64,000 bases of DNA from Isoetes taiwanensis. Taxonomy: Eukaryota > Streptophyta > Lycopodiopsida > Isoetales > Isoetaceae. The position numbers were made by a program, and so were the translations under genes. Each line of letters opens with the position of its first letter. The stretch's first letter is position 1. The stretch lies in assembly GCA_021234155.1 (NCBI GenBank), contig JAJEKV010000418.1, positions 1 through 64,000 on the forward strand, in the 5' to 3' direction. This document shows, one piece after another, positions 23,785 through 37,396 of the stretch. The notes beneath the pieces are model-generated. The model made no database searches and was not told the origin of the DNA. It worked only from the letters and a program-made list of their open reading frames with translations.

Positions 23785-24320
23785 GAACTGTTGCACGGCA
23801 GGATCCGTTGTTGGAGCTCCTGAAACTGAAATTCCAAAGGAATGAGTACCTATGTGTTTTATATGACAGGAGAAAGATAATAAAGAAGAGTGTGCTGCAT
23901 ATTGGCTGAAACTGTACCGGAATGAAAGAAATCCAACTTACCAAGGAGCACGAATCGAACACCAAAAGAGGGCTTCTGCCTATAGTATTTTCTATACGTA
24001 TATCCAACATGGCTACACGTGCGTATATACATATTCTGCTATACAGGCCAGGTGTACATGGTATGTGATGGTTTGAAAGCAATGCACTAGCCTACCTCTA
24101 GAATGAATATGACTACTTAGCTAAAAGCAGACCATTGGAAACCATCTCCAAAATTTCAATCACAACCATGGGTGAAATTTAATTTACCCTTAGCGTAGTG
24201 TCGTGGCGGATCGTGACTGTTGGAGATTCTGTGTAATGGAATCACGAACAGTTGGGATTGCGCCGCATTACTACATTACAGCAACCATAGTAACATCGCA
24301 TCGTCGATAGGTAACAATTA
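23785..24320 (-). promoter_or_regulatory. Presumed CDKA leader and promoter region
   Basis: This is the 5' flank of the CDKA start codon. No TATA box at a convincing distance, no E2F-type site and no upstream exon could be identified with confidence. The region carries only short spurious frames. Confidence 0.3.
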
Positions 24321-26577
24321 TAAATGAAAATTAGAAATTCAAGCCTGGCATTGCCACGCTACGATAGGGCCTTGTGCATCCAGCTCCTTTTTATCTGCCA
24401 TTTGTTGATTTATTTGTTTGTTGTGCTGCCAAAGAAAATTGCAACAAGATGTGAGTATATCGTGGAAATGATTCTTCTTCCATTACCATTCAACTTCGTC
24501 TTATCAATGACTAGCTCGTGTGAAACTTTAAAACCCTGTTCATCAACAAATATGACCTTTTGAAATGTTGCAATTCTCTTTCTAGTGGTTAAAAAGAAGT
24601 AAAGAAGAAGGAGCACTTTAAAGAAATAATATGGCATCAAACCTCAGTTATCCTTTCAATATGCTAATTTCTTTGTAATTTTGTATCCATGGTTAATTAA
24701 GGTTGGCAAATAGAGATCTCATTTAATGAATTTCCTCCTATATGTACTATAATATGCTTCTACTTCCACACCACCACACTATGATTCTACAATTGCAAGC
24801 ATCTTCAAAGGCTTTCTCACTTAACATAGATTTCAACATTTTATGCCTCTGTGCACTATGTTGCATTTGAATAAAGACATTTCTTGCTTCTTGGGGTATA
24901 AAGTCAGAAAGGTGTATGATTTGTTAATGCCACCATCCCACTAAAGGCTACGGATAGACCAAGCAAAAGCCAAGGTTGTTAATCAATGACACAAATTTAA
25001 TCAGCCTATTTGCCTAGATAATGTTCAAATATGCCGTTGTAAGTTTGGTCTCCAAAGGCATACAAAAGTAAATCCACCTCATGCAAAACAAAATTATATA
25101 TCATCACATTGAATATATGTCCATCCCAATAGTCACAAAGCATTAGATTTTTGTGAAAAAAATATAAGGCACGTAGGTAGATAACCTTCTAACATCCACT
25201 GAGACCACAAAAGCTATATGACGGTATAATGAGCATGGCATAAAGCCCAAAACAAACAAGAGGGTAGGGCCCTGTCATACAAACAAAGTAATAATCATGA
25301 GGCTAGACAATGTGAGAACACCTAACCACAAATACTGCTAAAACAGTCAAGACTAATTGTTCAACCTCCTTCATATACTTCCCACTTACTTTCGTGCTAA
25401 ACAAGTGCCCCGTACTTTGGTTAACTTTCGAGAACCTCATTTTGCTCGTTGTCGTAATGCGGATCTTTACGAGCAGTATGGTAATCCACATAGATTACAT
25501 CCCATGTTGTAAGATCTGAAGACGGCTCACCATGTCTAGAAATTGAACTAAGATATGATGTGGTTTGCTCTTCTATATCTTGCTTACTCAGTAGGTTGTA
25601 ACAACTTTTCCTGCATGCATAGTAGAAGAGAATAACTCTTCAACCTTCTCTTTAACTATCATTCCCTCTATCTCTGGGAGCCCAACAATATGCAATGTCA
25701 GGCTTCTTTCATTTGAATCAATCCATGAGAATTGATTCACAGGTATGTTCGTATTTGTCTCTGCCATGGTGGGTATATATGCTCATCTAAAATGCGAGCT
25801 GCTTTGTCTATTGTGCCATGCTCTTGGCCCTTAGTCTGAACGGCTTTGTCTATTGTGTCTCCGAGCTCTTGTACATGTGCATCAACTCATTTTTCTTTAA
25901 ATGCAAAACGTTATTGGGCCCATCCATAACAGTTTCAAAACATTAATTACCAAAGCACACTAGACACTAGCGTCGGGCATCCATTTGATAAATGTGCCTT
26001 AGAGATCTATAGCCTTCATTATGCTTAGGAGGAGAATTTGATCTCGTCCTTATATAAACCAACTGCACCTCTTGTTCCACGTTAATTTGATTTCCACACT
26101 GACCCGGCACCGGCAATTGTTCATGTATTGGATCTTCATGCTGAAATGCCACAGTGTCCATCATATCATGCATTGCCCTAGATACTCCTTAGTAGATTCA
26201 GCCTTCTTCTTCTGGGCTTGTTGCTCTTATTACTGGGATAATGCAATTAATAGAAAAGCTAAGAACTACACAGATGCCTCTTCAATTTGATGGCCATCTT
26301 TGGTCTCATGGACGGTAAAGTTTTCTACTCTAATCTACTCATTTCTTTATCCATATCAAGATTCAAATCTTATAGAACGTATATATAATCAACTATAAGT
26401 CCAAGTTTTGTACCTTAAAATTCAACCTACTTAGGATTCTGTTTTGTGAATTTACATTCTGAGGATAATGATTTGGAAGGACATCTCCTTTGGTGGTCTA
26501 CTATGAAGCCATCATTTGCTAACTACATTACAATAGCCAAGTCAACACGAATCAGTAGCACCCATGTTGATATATAT
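24321..26577. other. No recognisable gene
   Basis: AT-rich DNA with scattered short frames on both strands (for example 25303-25491 and 25967-26173, minus) that match nothing I recognise and are not flanked by splice signals of a shared gene. Confidence 0.4.
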
Positions 26578-26786
26578 TCTAAACGAGGTGCACCTGGACT
26601 ACCACAGTCGTCGGATTTGCCAATCCTACGGCCCAGATCGTATGTTGGGGCCCCCGAAAGCACCCTCGTTTTGCTTATAGTCATTTATAAATGGAGGGCC
26701 TATGATTTTAAAATATGAAATATGATTTAAGCCTAAGGTTTTGCAAAAAAATATCAAACCTCTATAATGACTTGCCTAAGATTTTA

Positions 26787-26880
26787 GAATATGAAATACG
26801 GGAGCTCGAACCTCTACCAAAATAATTCAATATCCTAACTAAGACTACCTTAATCAATATACCCAATGAGCTATCTTGGA
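26787..26880 (-). promoter_or_regulatory. tRNA-like RNA polymerase III A and B boxes (SINE head?)
   Basis: On the minus strand TAGCTCATTGGG (26862-26873) resembles the A box of tRNA genes (TAGCTCAGTTGG). GGTTCGAGCTCCC (26800-26812) matches the B box (GGTTCGANNCC). They are 50 bases apart, as in tRNA genes and tRNA-derived SINEs. The segment cannot fold as a complete tRNA by eye. A partial copy with TAGCTCACTGGG lies near 38515-38526. Confidence 0.5.
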
Positions 26881-27002
26881 TCTATATTTTTTTTTTAACA
26901 ACCTATTGGATTGTTTTAGGGATATGTTCATATGGTTTCAGGAATTGTTATTTTACATCCATATCAAATCCCCCTGGAACCCCATGTTATTTTGCTACAT
27001 AT
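26857..27002 (-). repeat. Module shared with 38.5 kb, copy 1
   Basis: Includes AACAACCTATTxGATTGTTTTAGGGATATGT and the block AAATCCCCCTGGAACCCC followed by TATTTTGCTACATATT, repeated almost identically at 38513-38678. In both copies, on the minus strand, it is followed by an A-rich stretch and then an A-box-like TAGCTCA. Confidence 0.8.
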
Positions 27003-27120
27003 TCTAAACGAGGTGCACGACGGACTATCACAGTCATCGGATTCGCCACTCCTATGGCCCAGATCGTATGTTGGGGCTCCTAAGCACCTCTCATTTCGCA
27101 TATGTAGCATTATAACGGGG

Positions 27121-29939
27121 GTTTTTTTTGTGTTTTTAACGCTTTTTTTACATGGTTTTCCTATGATTTAGCCGTTGTATTCATCTGCATGTACTAAACA
27201 GTATTTATAGAGTGCACCTTCTTTTAAGCCATTGATTTCCAAGAAGAAGGCAAATCTTGTGGTTGTAGGTATTTCCCCTTGCATGTTTGTTTTTTTATTA
27301 AATTTGTGATATTAAAATATTTTCCTTGGATAACCTAACAGCGGCAGAAGATTCCGGATTTCGATTCTTGGAAGGCCGATCGATTGAAGCAGCTTTGGGG
27401 CTTATGCCTTTGTTCGATTAATGGACGAACCTGGCCGGGGAAGCATTGCTAGTTCTTTTCCCAGCGGTGTTCGGATTCCACTTCATTCAAATGTAATTTG
27501 CAGATCCTTCTTCAACGGTTAGCCTTAGGTCTAGCAGGTTGTCATCTGGGATTTATGCTATGTATGCCCGCTTAATCCATGCAGGAAAGCTGATCTATTT
27601 TTTTCCTTATAAACCTATTAATGTCTATATTCTGTAGCATACTGAATTCTAGTGATGCTGGAGCATAACGAATCTTCATTTTCTCTCCTGCAATGTTAAT
27701 TTCTGAAGTGTTGAGGTATTTACTCCGGTGTGTATGCTCATGCCTATTTAAGCCTCCTCTATCTATCTCAGTTGTGTTGTCATTCTATGGCACCGCATGT
27801 AGAATGGGCAATGTCGAATCTTTGGGCTTCGCCATTAAATTTTTTTCTAAGCATGCATGTGATTAAGCCATCCACATCGTTCAAGGTACGACTACATATA
27901 TCGCCTTTGGAGTGCAAGAAAATGCTTACACTGGTTGCAACTTATTTCTATTTGAACTCTCTAGTTCACTTCACAATGTACAGGTTGCCATTCTGCAACA
28001 TAGACGGTCAGAAGGAGCTTGTGTATGTGTTCCATTCTTCATTTGCCTTCTACTCTTTGTTAAGCCAGGTTGCACTGAATGAACTCGCTTACAACTTTGA
28101 AACTTTGTTATTCTGAGTCCTAGCTTGGCTTTATGTAGCATTTTAATGCTCAAGAGTCCGTAAAGGCGGTTATCGGAATTAACAATTTAGAACTTTCACG
28201 CATTGCACATTGGTAAAGTTGCACTCTAAATGACTAAAACAGGATGTAGAAATAAGAGCTTTCAGACATTATACATTTTACACATTCATACAGTTGGAAT
28301 TGCTTGGATGACAGGCAACATTGCAATTTATGAGAATATAATATATTACTTCTTTGTTGTTATTTTACTATTTGTTTGAGAGATGTAATGTAAAACTTGT
28401 CAACTTTGGATATCGCATTGCAAAAGGTAGTAAACGTTTCTGAGTTCTACACAACATATGATGCTATACATCTTTTTGTTTTCCATTTTTCTTACCTATT
28501 TGCATCTACATGTGTTTTGTGAATTCTCGAGAGGAACATGCTAAGTTTTATGGGTTGCAAACATTGTGCCTTTACATACATGGCCTTTGTAGAAATGCAA
28601 GCATAATCACAAGCAAGAGAGCAAAAGCAAAATGGGAGCTTAAATTTGGAGTTCAAACTCTTGCGGGTTAATATCATTCATGTTTCAATAGTTAATTGCC
28701 TCCTCTCAACAAATGCAATTGCTATGAGACATAAAGCATGGCAAAGCTTTTACTGACTATGAATGATCACCTTCCCGACCTTTGCAATCCGGTTTTTGCA
28801 ACTAGTGATAAATAATTCTCCTCTACAACAACTACAATCAGCCCATATCCATGCAAACAAGATGCAACTAGTGGTAAATAATTCTAATATCATCATAATA
28901 GCATAATAGCATCATTTTCTAATATCCACGCAGTCGCTTCAGTCCAAACCATCCTGTACTTCAATTTCAAGGTGTTACGATTTTGCATTGCACATGGCTT
29001 TTTTGCTTAGTACTATCTAAAAGTAGAGAGCACGCTTGTCTTTATGCATGTTTATTTAATCTCATGCACTCATATATTGCCAACATATTTTTGCATTATT
29101 CAGCAATAATCGACCTTAGGCTATACTTGTGAGAAGCACAATGCATATAAACGTGGATTGTATGGATGCTTCAAAATTTTTGTATTTGGCTTACGTATTT
29201 TTACGTATAATTTCTCTAATTGAATAGCTTATCAAAACGATTAACTTCTCAAAACACGGTGGGGAAGCATTGCTAGTCCTCCGAAGGATGGAGACGATAT
29301 TTCAATCTATGGGCTGCGATAAAAAATCTTTTGCTTTACATGGGGCGGATAAATTTTGGAGACCTTTTGTTGCCATTACATTACACATTGAGGTCCATAT
29401 ATACAATTAAGTTGTTTCTCGATTGTAAAGTAAACCTACTATTAAATATAAACTTGCTAACTAAATATGAGGGCGTGTTATATTTGTCATTTGAGATTTG
29501 AAATTAGTTTGTCTTTGGTTTGTAACTTGAAGAGGTAAGAAGGCGAGATCTTAGACATTGCATATCCATATTCCTACAAGCTATATCATTAAACTTTGAA
29601 GGGTGTAGTAGTTATTGCTAATCTTTGACCCATTTTCATGATTTGTGCAAACATGGAGCATTTTGGATCAAAAGGTATACTCAAGTTTCAATAGTTTTGT
29701 GGATATAATCTATGAAAATACAAGATTACTTTGTTTTGATGTCGGAGATCCCTGGACCTATGCTAGATATTTCTAAGGAACTCAAGAAGCTCGATTCGTG
29801 CTATATATCCATTTGGATGGCCATTTGTGCATTTCAAATGTTACAACTATTTCCAACTAAAATGCATTGTATTAAATGAAAATGTAATGTAATGTAATGT
29901 CCTTGATGTTTTATACAATCTCTTGAATTAATAATTAAT
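27121..29939. other. No recognisable gene
   Basis: Open frames at 27730-28116 (plus) and 28492-28677 (minus) match nothing recognised. A phrase GGGGAAGCATTGCTAGT occurs at about 27437 and 29262, hinting at a dispersed repeat. A short (TAATG)n run lies at 29883-29900. Confidence 0.4.
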
Positions 29940-30364
29940 ATTTACCCTTAAAGTTTATCTATTTTTCCTTTTGTTAGGGCCCAAGGGCCCAAATTTTTTG
30001 ATATAACAACAAACACATAATTACCAACCATTGCATTCAATGCATTTAAATTAAAATCCCCAGAAACCCCCTTTGGTTTGGGTGCATATTCACACGGGGG
30101 TTACGTGGGGCAGCGAGAGCCCTAAAAATTTACAATACATGTACAAAATTAACACCATTAAGTACATTCCTTCAAACCTTATAGTATTTTGCAAACCTCA
30201 ATATACAGTTATACAAAACTTATGCAGGCATACCCCACAAACGAGGATCGCTATGTACGGTCCTGATCGAGGAATAAAGGGTAAATATGCCCATCCGACA
30301 GCCTCTCGATGCGGGAGTAACCCCCGTGTGAATATGCACCCAAAACAAAGGGGGTAATATTCCC
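29940..30364 (+). mobile_element. Foldback/MITE-like element, copy 1
   Basis: Inverted arms at 30067-30103 (CCCCCTTTGGTTTGGGTGCA..) and 30321-30354 (..TGCACCCAAAACAAAGGGGG) enclose about 220 bases. The interior shares ACAAACGAGGATCGCTATGT-like and AATATGCCCATCC-like stretches with copies at 41.6 and 53.9 kb. To the left lie AAAGTTTATCTAT, a GGGCCCAAGGGCCC palindrome and AATTTTTTGATATAACAAC. These match, in inverse orientation, the right flank of the 53.9-kb copy, so the element extends at least to 29940. No transposase is encoded. Confidence 0.75.
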
Positions 30365-31652
30365 TTGAAATCGCCACGCCTAATATAATGTCACGGGAAA
30401 TGTTTGGTATGTCGAGAATTCTAAAGATCCAATGGGAAAAGCACATAAAAAGAGCAAGCATTCATTTTGAGAAAGACCCAATATAAATTGCTTTCTTAAA
30501 TAAAAGGATAACGCATAAGCTTTCCAACAAACAATAAAACAAACAAAAGATAACCTCGTCGACAAAGGAGAGGAGAGATAAAAGCTTTGCATATTTCAAA
30601 AGATAACTACATGCATAACTACATCAAACAACGTAATAACACATGAGCTACAAGAGGAATGCATGAATTTTACAAAGACATGATTGAGGCCAAAGCCAAC
30701 AATACGACAAGCTAGGATCTGCTTTTGCATTCAACCGAAAGCATGAGATCCATTCTTCAAGAGGCATTACCACAAATACTAGCATGGATCGATGGAAAAT
30801 ATCCTAGACCATGACTAGAAAATATGAAACTTCGTTCATGATGATTTCGAGTAAATACCTTACAAAAGGTGCTCCATATATCATAATATCCTAAACGGAT
30901 CTACAGTCGCCAGCAGCAAGAACTTAAATTATTCGTAGATAGTCATAGAACCAGCCAGACCAACTGATTCAGACACCTTCAGGAAAAATAGATAATGCTC
31001 AGCAAACTTGGTTGAAGTAAAGAATAAATTGATATCAATCCATAAAGAACTTGCATGTCAGCCAGCAACTACTGCATTATATTTCATAACCTCAAAGCTA
31101 AAACACATATAAGATGAGCAACATATATAGCAGAAAACTGAGAGAAGCAGAACCTATTATAGAAAACAAATTAAAAAGCTGAAGAAGTATCCCATCTCTT
31201 TCAGCTTGTTCCAGCATGAATGATTCATATAGACCCAATGTTTGTTGCATCCTTCTGCAAGCAAGCTGTAAGCAAAGCATTAAGGATCTATTTGAAGCGT
31301 AATGGTATGGCAGCATCACGATATTGAAATGCCAGAAAGAAAAACCAACACCGTTGAAACTCTTGAGTGCTCGGAATCATCTCCACAATGGCAAAATTGC
31401 TTTGGAACTTTGTTCTGCAATGGAAAAAGTCTCTCCTTCCTCTAAACGGCCGCCCCTTCTACCCTAATCGTTCCTCTCATGCCTTAACATTTAGGGTTTC
31501 ATATCGGCCCTTAGATCCATCTCCAATATTTAATCTCGGCCATTGACTCCTTTTTTAAATGAATGAGGCTTTTCCTTATGTAAGGGAGTTGTTTTTGCCA
31601 TAATTTCCTTGGACCCCTTGCATGTCAAATGCATATCACTCCAGATGCCAAT
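30365..31652. other. No recognisable gene
   Basis: AT-rich non-coding DNA with short frames only. No repeats shared with other parts of the window were noticed. Confidence 0.4.
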
Positions 31653-32006
31653 CAACATCGTATACACATGCCTCTTTGCCATAAATTCAAGAAAAAATAC
31701 ATATAATTCTACTATATATATTCAAATCATATATTTGCATTAAAATTTTCAACTTTGCCTCAATATTGGCATTTCGATTAGTTGACTATGTCCACAAACT
31801 TGTGAACATAAATAATGGAGGAGAGAGATGCAACATCGTATACACATGCCTCTTTGCCATAAATTCAAGAAAAATTACACATAATTTTACTATATATATT
31901 CAAATCATATATTTGCATTAAAAAATTTCAACTTTGCTTCAAAATTGGCATTTTGATTAGTTGACTATGTCCACAAACTTGTGAACATAAATAATGAGGA
32001 GAGATG
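31653..32006. repeat. Tandem duplication, 178-bp unit
   Basis: Copies at 31653-31830 and 31831-32006 both start CAACATCGTATACACATGCC and end AAATAATGxAGGAGAGATG. They differ by about ten substitutions and small indels, so the duplication is not recent. Confidence 0.9.
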
Positions 32007-34120
32007 CAAACAAGAATATGGAACAATCACATGCAGGTAGATCTCCAAGCTTCAACCTTAAATCTCACCACCTTGGCCAATGATTCTTGCATCCTATATT
32101 CTTTGAATAGCCAAGATCCAATTACAATGGATGGAACTATGCTTTGAAATATCATACGTTCCATTTAAGATGCAAATTATGCAAAGAACTTTCATTTTAA
32201 TAAGTGGAATAAATCAATATATGGAGTTAAAAGTTGTTATTGAACTTCTTTTATGGTTGGCCCACATGATGGTGTTCCTTAATCCCATATCTATCTTAAT
32301 CTCTTGCATGGCAAAGGAAGACGACCAACATAACATGAAGCAAAAAAATATCGGAGAACACCACATACAATGAAATAAACTTCACAAACACACTTGGACA
32401 AAAAAACATGTTGAAGATCATCCATCTACTTTGATTATCCAAGTAATCATGCATCTGATAAATCCAACATTCTCAACCCTCAACTACAAAATGAAAATGA
32501 TCTGAAGCAATGCCATACCATATAATAGATCAACTGTTTCAACAAATTATTATGCTAGCAAAAACTATGTCACGTACATTGATTAATGTTGGACATATTG
32601 AACTAACCTCCAAACCATGCGACAGTTTACATAGTGGTTTTGTTAAGCCTTTATTAGTTCTAATGAACTATAATATATCAATCTTTTTAATTTGGGATTT
32701 TCCGGTTTGACTAAAAAAGTTTTTGGAATTTTTCTTAGCCCCATTTCCTAAGATTTTGAAGGGTTTGTGGTCGAAAAAAATTAGAATATCAAAAATCGAA
32801 AAAGAAATAATTTGTGGTTTTAGAGTTTCATTGCTTTTTTTCGATTTAGGTCAAGGTTTCTAGGTGGAAAATAATTTTCGAGGTTAGGCTAAGATATTCT
32901 AAGTTAGCACTTTGTAAGTAGTCCTTATTTTTTTCACCGTGGAGGCCCAAACATTGCAGACAAAGCAAGGAATCTGAGTTGCCCATGCCACACCTCCGCT
33001 AATTTGAATCGGCCCTACTTCCTCTTCTTGCGGCCTGGCCGCACCTTTGCTTTTACCCGGCGGATCCGGATCCTTTGCAAATTGTAAAGATTGAGAATTG
33101 CAAGGTCTGGTGTATATCTTGGTGTAGCATGATTACTTCCGATTATTCATGAGCTAGGTAAGGACACGATTTTGTTTTCATAACTCTTGGTTCTATTCCT
33201 TAGGGGATTTATATTTTTACGGTACGGCATATTAGGCGAATATGTTTTGAAGGAGCCCTTTTCTTTGTAAGCGTAGCTTACTATTTGCATAGAGATCGGA
33301 TGCTCTTTTTACAATTTATAAGCGGTTGATATATACGAATCTCTACTCATCACGTGTCTCCCTCTTTCTAGGTTCTCTCTCTTCAAATAATGACAAAGAG
33401 ACGACATTCGGTTCTCACGAAATGCTTGATGAGTACAAAAGTCCCTAGGATCGTGCTCTTCATCCATACGCTCCATTTTGATATGTGCTCTTAGATGTCT
33501 ACGTCCTTGGTAAGAACCGAATCAATTTGCTCTTTGAAGTAGGCCCATTTCTTCTTTACCCATGTTGTTTTATTATATTTGAAAGGGTTGTCCGCGGATT
33601 CAAAGATTTTCCGTGAGACTTGAAAATCGGGTTAGGGGTAAACCATTTGAGAATAAACATAGCGATTTAATATAGTCTCATGTTCTACCTTCAAGTTCGG
33701 ATAAAATTATGCATCAAAATCCGAAATAAAGGTTAAGACCTTGATCCTTTCTGCAGATAAGGGATTAGCATAATAAAACGATTTTGGAAATAACAAATAT
33801 AGAGCAATGCTTGCTATTTGAGTTCAATGTGTTATTTTTCACAAACTTCTCTTACGTATTTTCCTTTATGATTTGCATCTGCCGAGCCTTTAGCGGCTTC
33901 TTCTGCGGATGTCGGGGCGACATCCGGCATCTGTTTAAGGAGCCCAATGGAGGTGTATGTTGGCTAGATGTGGTGGAATCGCGTGGTTAAAACTTGCATG
34001 CACTAAAGATGTTTAATTGAATTCCATGTTCGATTCAAAATTTGATATGGCATGGAATTGGCAACGAAACGTTTCCTGTGATATACTTCTGTTATGGTAT
34101 TTGGGCGATATTGTTTTATT
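32007..34120. other. No recognisable gene
   Basis: Non-coding. A GC-richer block at about 33000-33080 (with CGGCCTGGCCGC and CGGCGGATCCGGATCC) stands out but has no coding frame I recognise. Short plus-strand frames at 32131-32373 and 33784-33990 are not supported. Confidence 0.35.
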
Positions 34121-35019
34121 CTTCATGATTGTATTCTTGCATGGGCTAAACTTTGTGTTTTTTGTGCGAGTTGTTCTTCACAGGTTCATTTGGAGTTTGT
34201 TTTATGTGGCGTGCGGGCATATTGTGCTATGTATCAGGTTGGTAATTGTGTTCTAGCTTATTTGTGGTTTGCATGCATTGAATTGTGAATCCCAGCTAAA
34301 TGTTCTTTCCTTTCTGACACCAGATTGAGTGTATAATCAGATAGATTCCATGTAGTAGAGGTTCTATTGAACGTACCAGGTCTTGGGTTAAGCTTTAGAT
34401 CCGGGTGCGAGGATTGGATTCTAACGTTTTTTATTGACTTAGTCAGGTTTATTGATTCTTAACCACATGGATTTGGAGTTTTTAAGATGAGCATGCATGG
34501 ATTTGAAAAGTTGATGAATGTGAGCTCACGAACCATAAAGGTTAGGGTATAAGTGATTTTATTTCCTTCTTGAAACGACCCCTCTGTTTTGTTGTGCTAT
34601 GTTTCCCATGGAATTCTAAAGGTCTTCCAATGGTAAGATATGTCATGGAGGTTTGGTTCTTGACTTATTCGCTTGCAAATACAATACAGACCGTGGGTAT
34701 TGATGCCTTTCTTCTCTACATAAATTCTCTTCCGTATTTTCCTTTACGATTGTTGTTCATGCATGATTTTCCTTCTCCCTTTGTATTATCCTTCATGATT
34801 GTATTCTTGCATGGGCTAAACTTTGTGTTTTATTGTGCAGAGTGTTCTTCACAGTTCATTTGGAGTTTTTTGTTTTTGTAGTCCGTGGCAGTCTAGGCAT
34901 ATTGTGCTATGTCTTGGTAATTGTGTTCTAGGCCATTTATGGTTTGCATGCATTGAATTGTGAATCCCAGCTAAATGTTCTTTCCTTCTTGACACCAGAT
35001 TGAGTGTATAATCAGATAG
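34121..35019. repeat. Direct repeat pair of ~225 bp, 670 bp apart
   Basis: Copies at 34121-34344 and 34791-35019 begin CTTCATGATTGTATTCTTGC and end GATTGAGTGTATAATCAG plus ATAG. A shorter shared motif, CGTATTTTCCTTTA, precedes each at about 33856 and 34733. The copies differ by several small indels. Confidence 0.9.
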
Positions 35020-37300
35020 GTCACTTAATGCAGATTGTTTGAATGAATGTAGCTGTATTCAACCAATGAGAATAGGCTGTATTTGCATCAATGTATTGTA
35101 AGACGAGCAGTAGTAACACTATTTTTACTGTAGAATGTATAACATCAACCTGAAAGCCCATAACTCCATGCCGTTGTATCAGAGTGTGGACAACTACAAC
35201 GACATCACATGGCTGAAAACGCATAGCATCTACTACCTGATTCTGCTCTCCAACCATCTGCACAACAGCACAGATGGAAGAACAAACTCTTATGTTCCAT
35301 CAAAAACACAGGTCACAGCAGAACAAAACCATTTCTCATTTATTTTCTGCAGATGTTTCACTTCTAGGAGCATCATAGCAACAATAGATAGTTGATGTTG
35401 TATGTGTAGTTGCATCAGCTAGCAATATTACTTCTCATGTTTTAACAGGCACGCATAAATGCACTACATACAACGACATCTACTTTGGTGCGCACTTAGC
35501 TCGATAAGAATCCATTCTTTGTTAGTAGCAATTATATCCCTACATTTGAAGGGCTCAATGAGTCATCAAAACGTCCGACATGCCATTTATATTCACTTTA
35601 AAATGTCACTTTAACATGTGTGACAAGGCCTTCTTGCCAATAACATGCATTTATCGGTGAGCTATGCCTTCACTTCTCTGTAAACCTCATCCTTTTTTCA
35701 TTTCACTAATCGATTGTGTTTGCATATCTTGACAAATTAGAAGTAGCGGCAGCGATTTCATGGATTCCATGGAGTACAAACCTGACTACTTCAATGGCCA
35801 ACTTTAAAAAGACTATTTCTATACAGGCTAATTTTTCAGGCAAGCTTAAGTTTTATGCTCTAAAAGTTTGATCTCTCGGGACAACAAGCTGTAGTTAACA
35901 ACATTGTGAATACAACTCTTTGTCATTGCAAAAATGTATGTCGTTTATGAAATTGAAGATTCTATATCTATCTATCTATCTATCTATCCAAATCTCTCTA
36001 TATGACTATGTGATCTTGCTATTATATCGATTTCTCTTAGAATTCATGATCTTTGTAAAATGGGCGATGTAACACGCTTACTTTTACCTTCCTTTTTTTC
36101 CCCCATCTTCCATTTCTGCCATTTCTTTATGATTCCTATCTGACTTTGTAGTTTGCCTAATATAGAACATGCCTAGAGATTCATAAATTTATTCTTTTCT
36201 CATAACCTATTGTTTCTGATGTTCAGAGGAAGGGAATCTATAACTTGAATGCAGTGAGTAATGGTTGGATCAAGCAAGCTGAATCTGCAATTCTGCTTTG
36301 ACATTCAAAATGTTCAGGTTAGAATTAGTAGATATGACAAACAACAATTTGTAGCGGTCATAACAGGATATGCCTTCACTAACGATGAAATGGCAGAAAT
36401 GCGATAATAGCTTTCTTTCATTTTCTTATAAACTTCGTGCACGCAACAGATCGTAAATGTTTCTTCACATGGAGTTATGTCTTGAAGTGTTTGGAACTCT
36501 CTCAAATGCCTAGAGCCCTTGCTTATATGTTTGAATGCTAAAATGCTTTCTACACTTTTAGACATGTCCTCATGGAGTGTAAAACACTAGCAGGTTACGC
36601 TCATTCTAAGCTGCAAATTATTCAACTATTTGATGTATTATGTCTTCCCAGGTGCCATACCTATATGCATGTCGCGAACCAGCATTTCAGAATCAGAACT
36701 TCAAAGATCTAAAGATGTGGCGTTAAAAGCTTAGCTACATGCACTACAAAGTTAGAAATTGTAATATAGCAATATTTTGTTCTCCAAGAATAAGCATGTT
36801 CTTCGGGGATGGCCCTAAAATTCCAAGTTATTTTTGGCATTTCTTTCACACGGCTAACATATCCTTTCCGAAGATCTTATTTGCATATGCACTTCACTTT
36901 CTAAGAAGTGCTTCTTTTATTTGCAAGAACACCTTCATGGCCAGTTGAGACAATGACCAATGTGCACAATATAAAGGCGCTTTATTTGTTCAAACTCCAA
37001 AGAGCATGGCATATGAAGGTATATATATCTGGGATGTTCACAATACTTACAATGTCAAGCTCATGTTATGCAAACGACATGAAATGGTTCATCAAATCTG
37101 ATTGCAAATCGAGGGGGGCTGAGATAGGCCTCATTGCACATCTAGAAAACACCGTACTTCTTTCCAAGATTGAACAACTTATCTTTGTTTAGGCTTCACC
37201 GATGTTGAATTTGTGCTTTTGCGGGACTAAGGACATAGATAACATACATTGCATATCCAGAAAGCAATGTACATCTCAAGACTAAACAACTTATCTTCAT
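35020..37300. other. No recognisable gene; (TCTA)n microsatellite
   Basis: A tetranucleotide run (TCTA)n lies at about 35965-35988. Remaining sequence is AT-rich with short, unsupported frames. Confidence 0.4.
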
Positions 37301-37396
37301 TTGGCAATATATTCTTCTTTGATTATTCAATGTTTTAGGAGTCATAACACATATGCCTTTGGCAATATATTCTTCTTTGATTATTCAATGTTTTAC
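37301..37396. repeat. Tandem duplication, 58-bp unit
   Basis: TTGGCAATATATTCTTCTTT and the following GATTATTCAATGTTTTA occur at 37301 and again at 37359 without change. Confidence 0.9.

Larger units (their letters stand above)
26578..27120 (-). repeat. Two copies of a ~110-bp repeat
   Basis: The sequence from CTAAACGAGGTGCAC through CCCAGATCGTATGTTGGGG to AAGCACC occurs at 26578-26690 and again at 27003-27115 with about 15% differences. Between them lies a tRNA-like A/B-box segment and a module that recurs at 38.5 kb. Together they look like overlapping copies of one small minus-strand retroposon. Confidence 0.7.

Noticed and set aside
26787-26880. A true tRNA gene at the A/B boxes
   Set aside because: I could not form an acceptor stem or anticodon arm by eye; only promoter-like boxes are supported.
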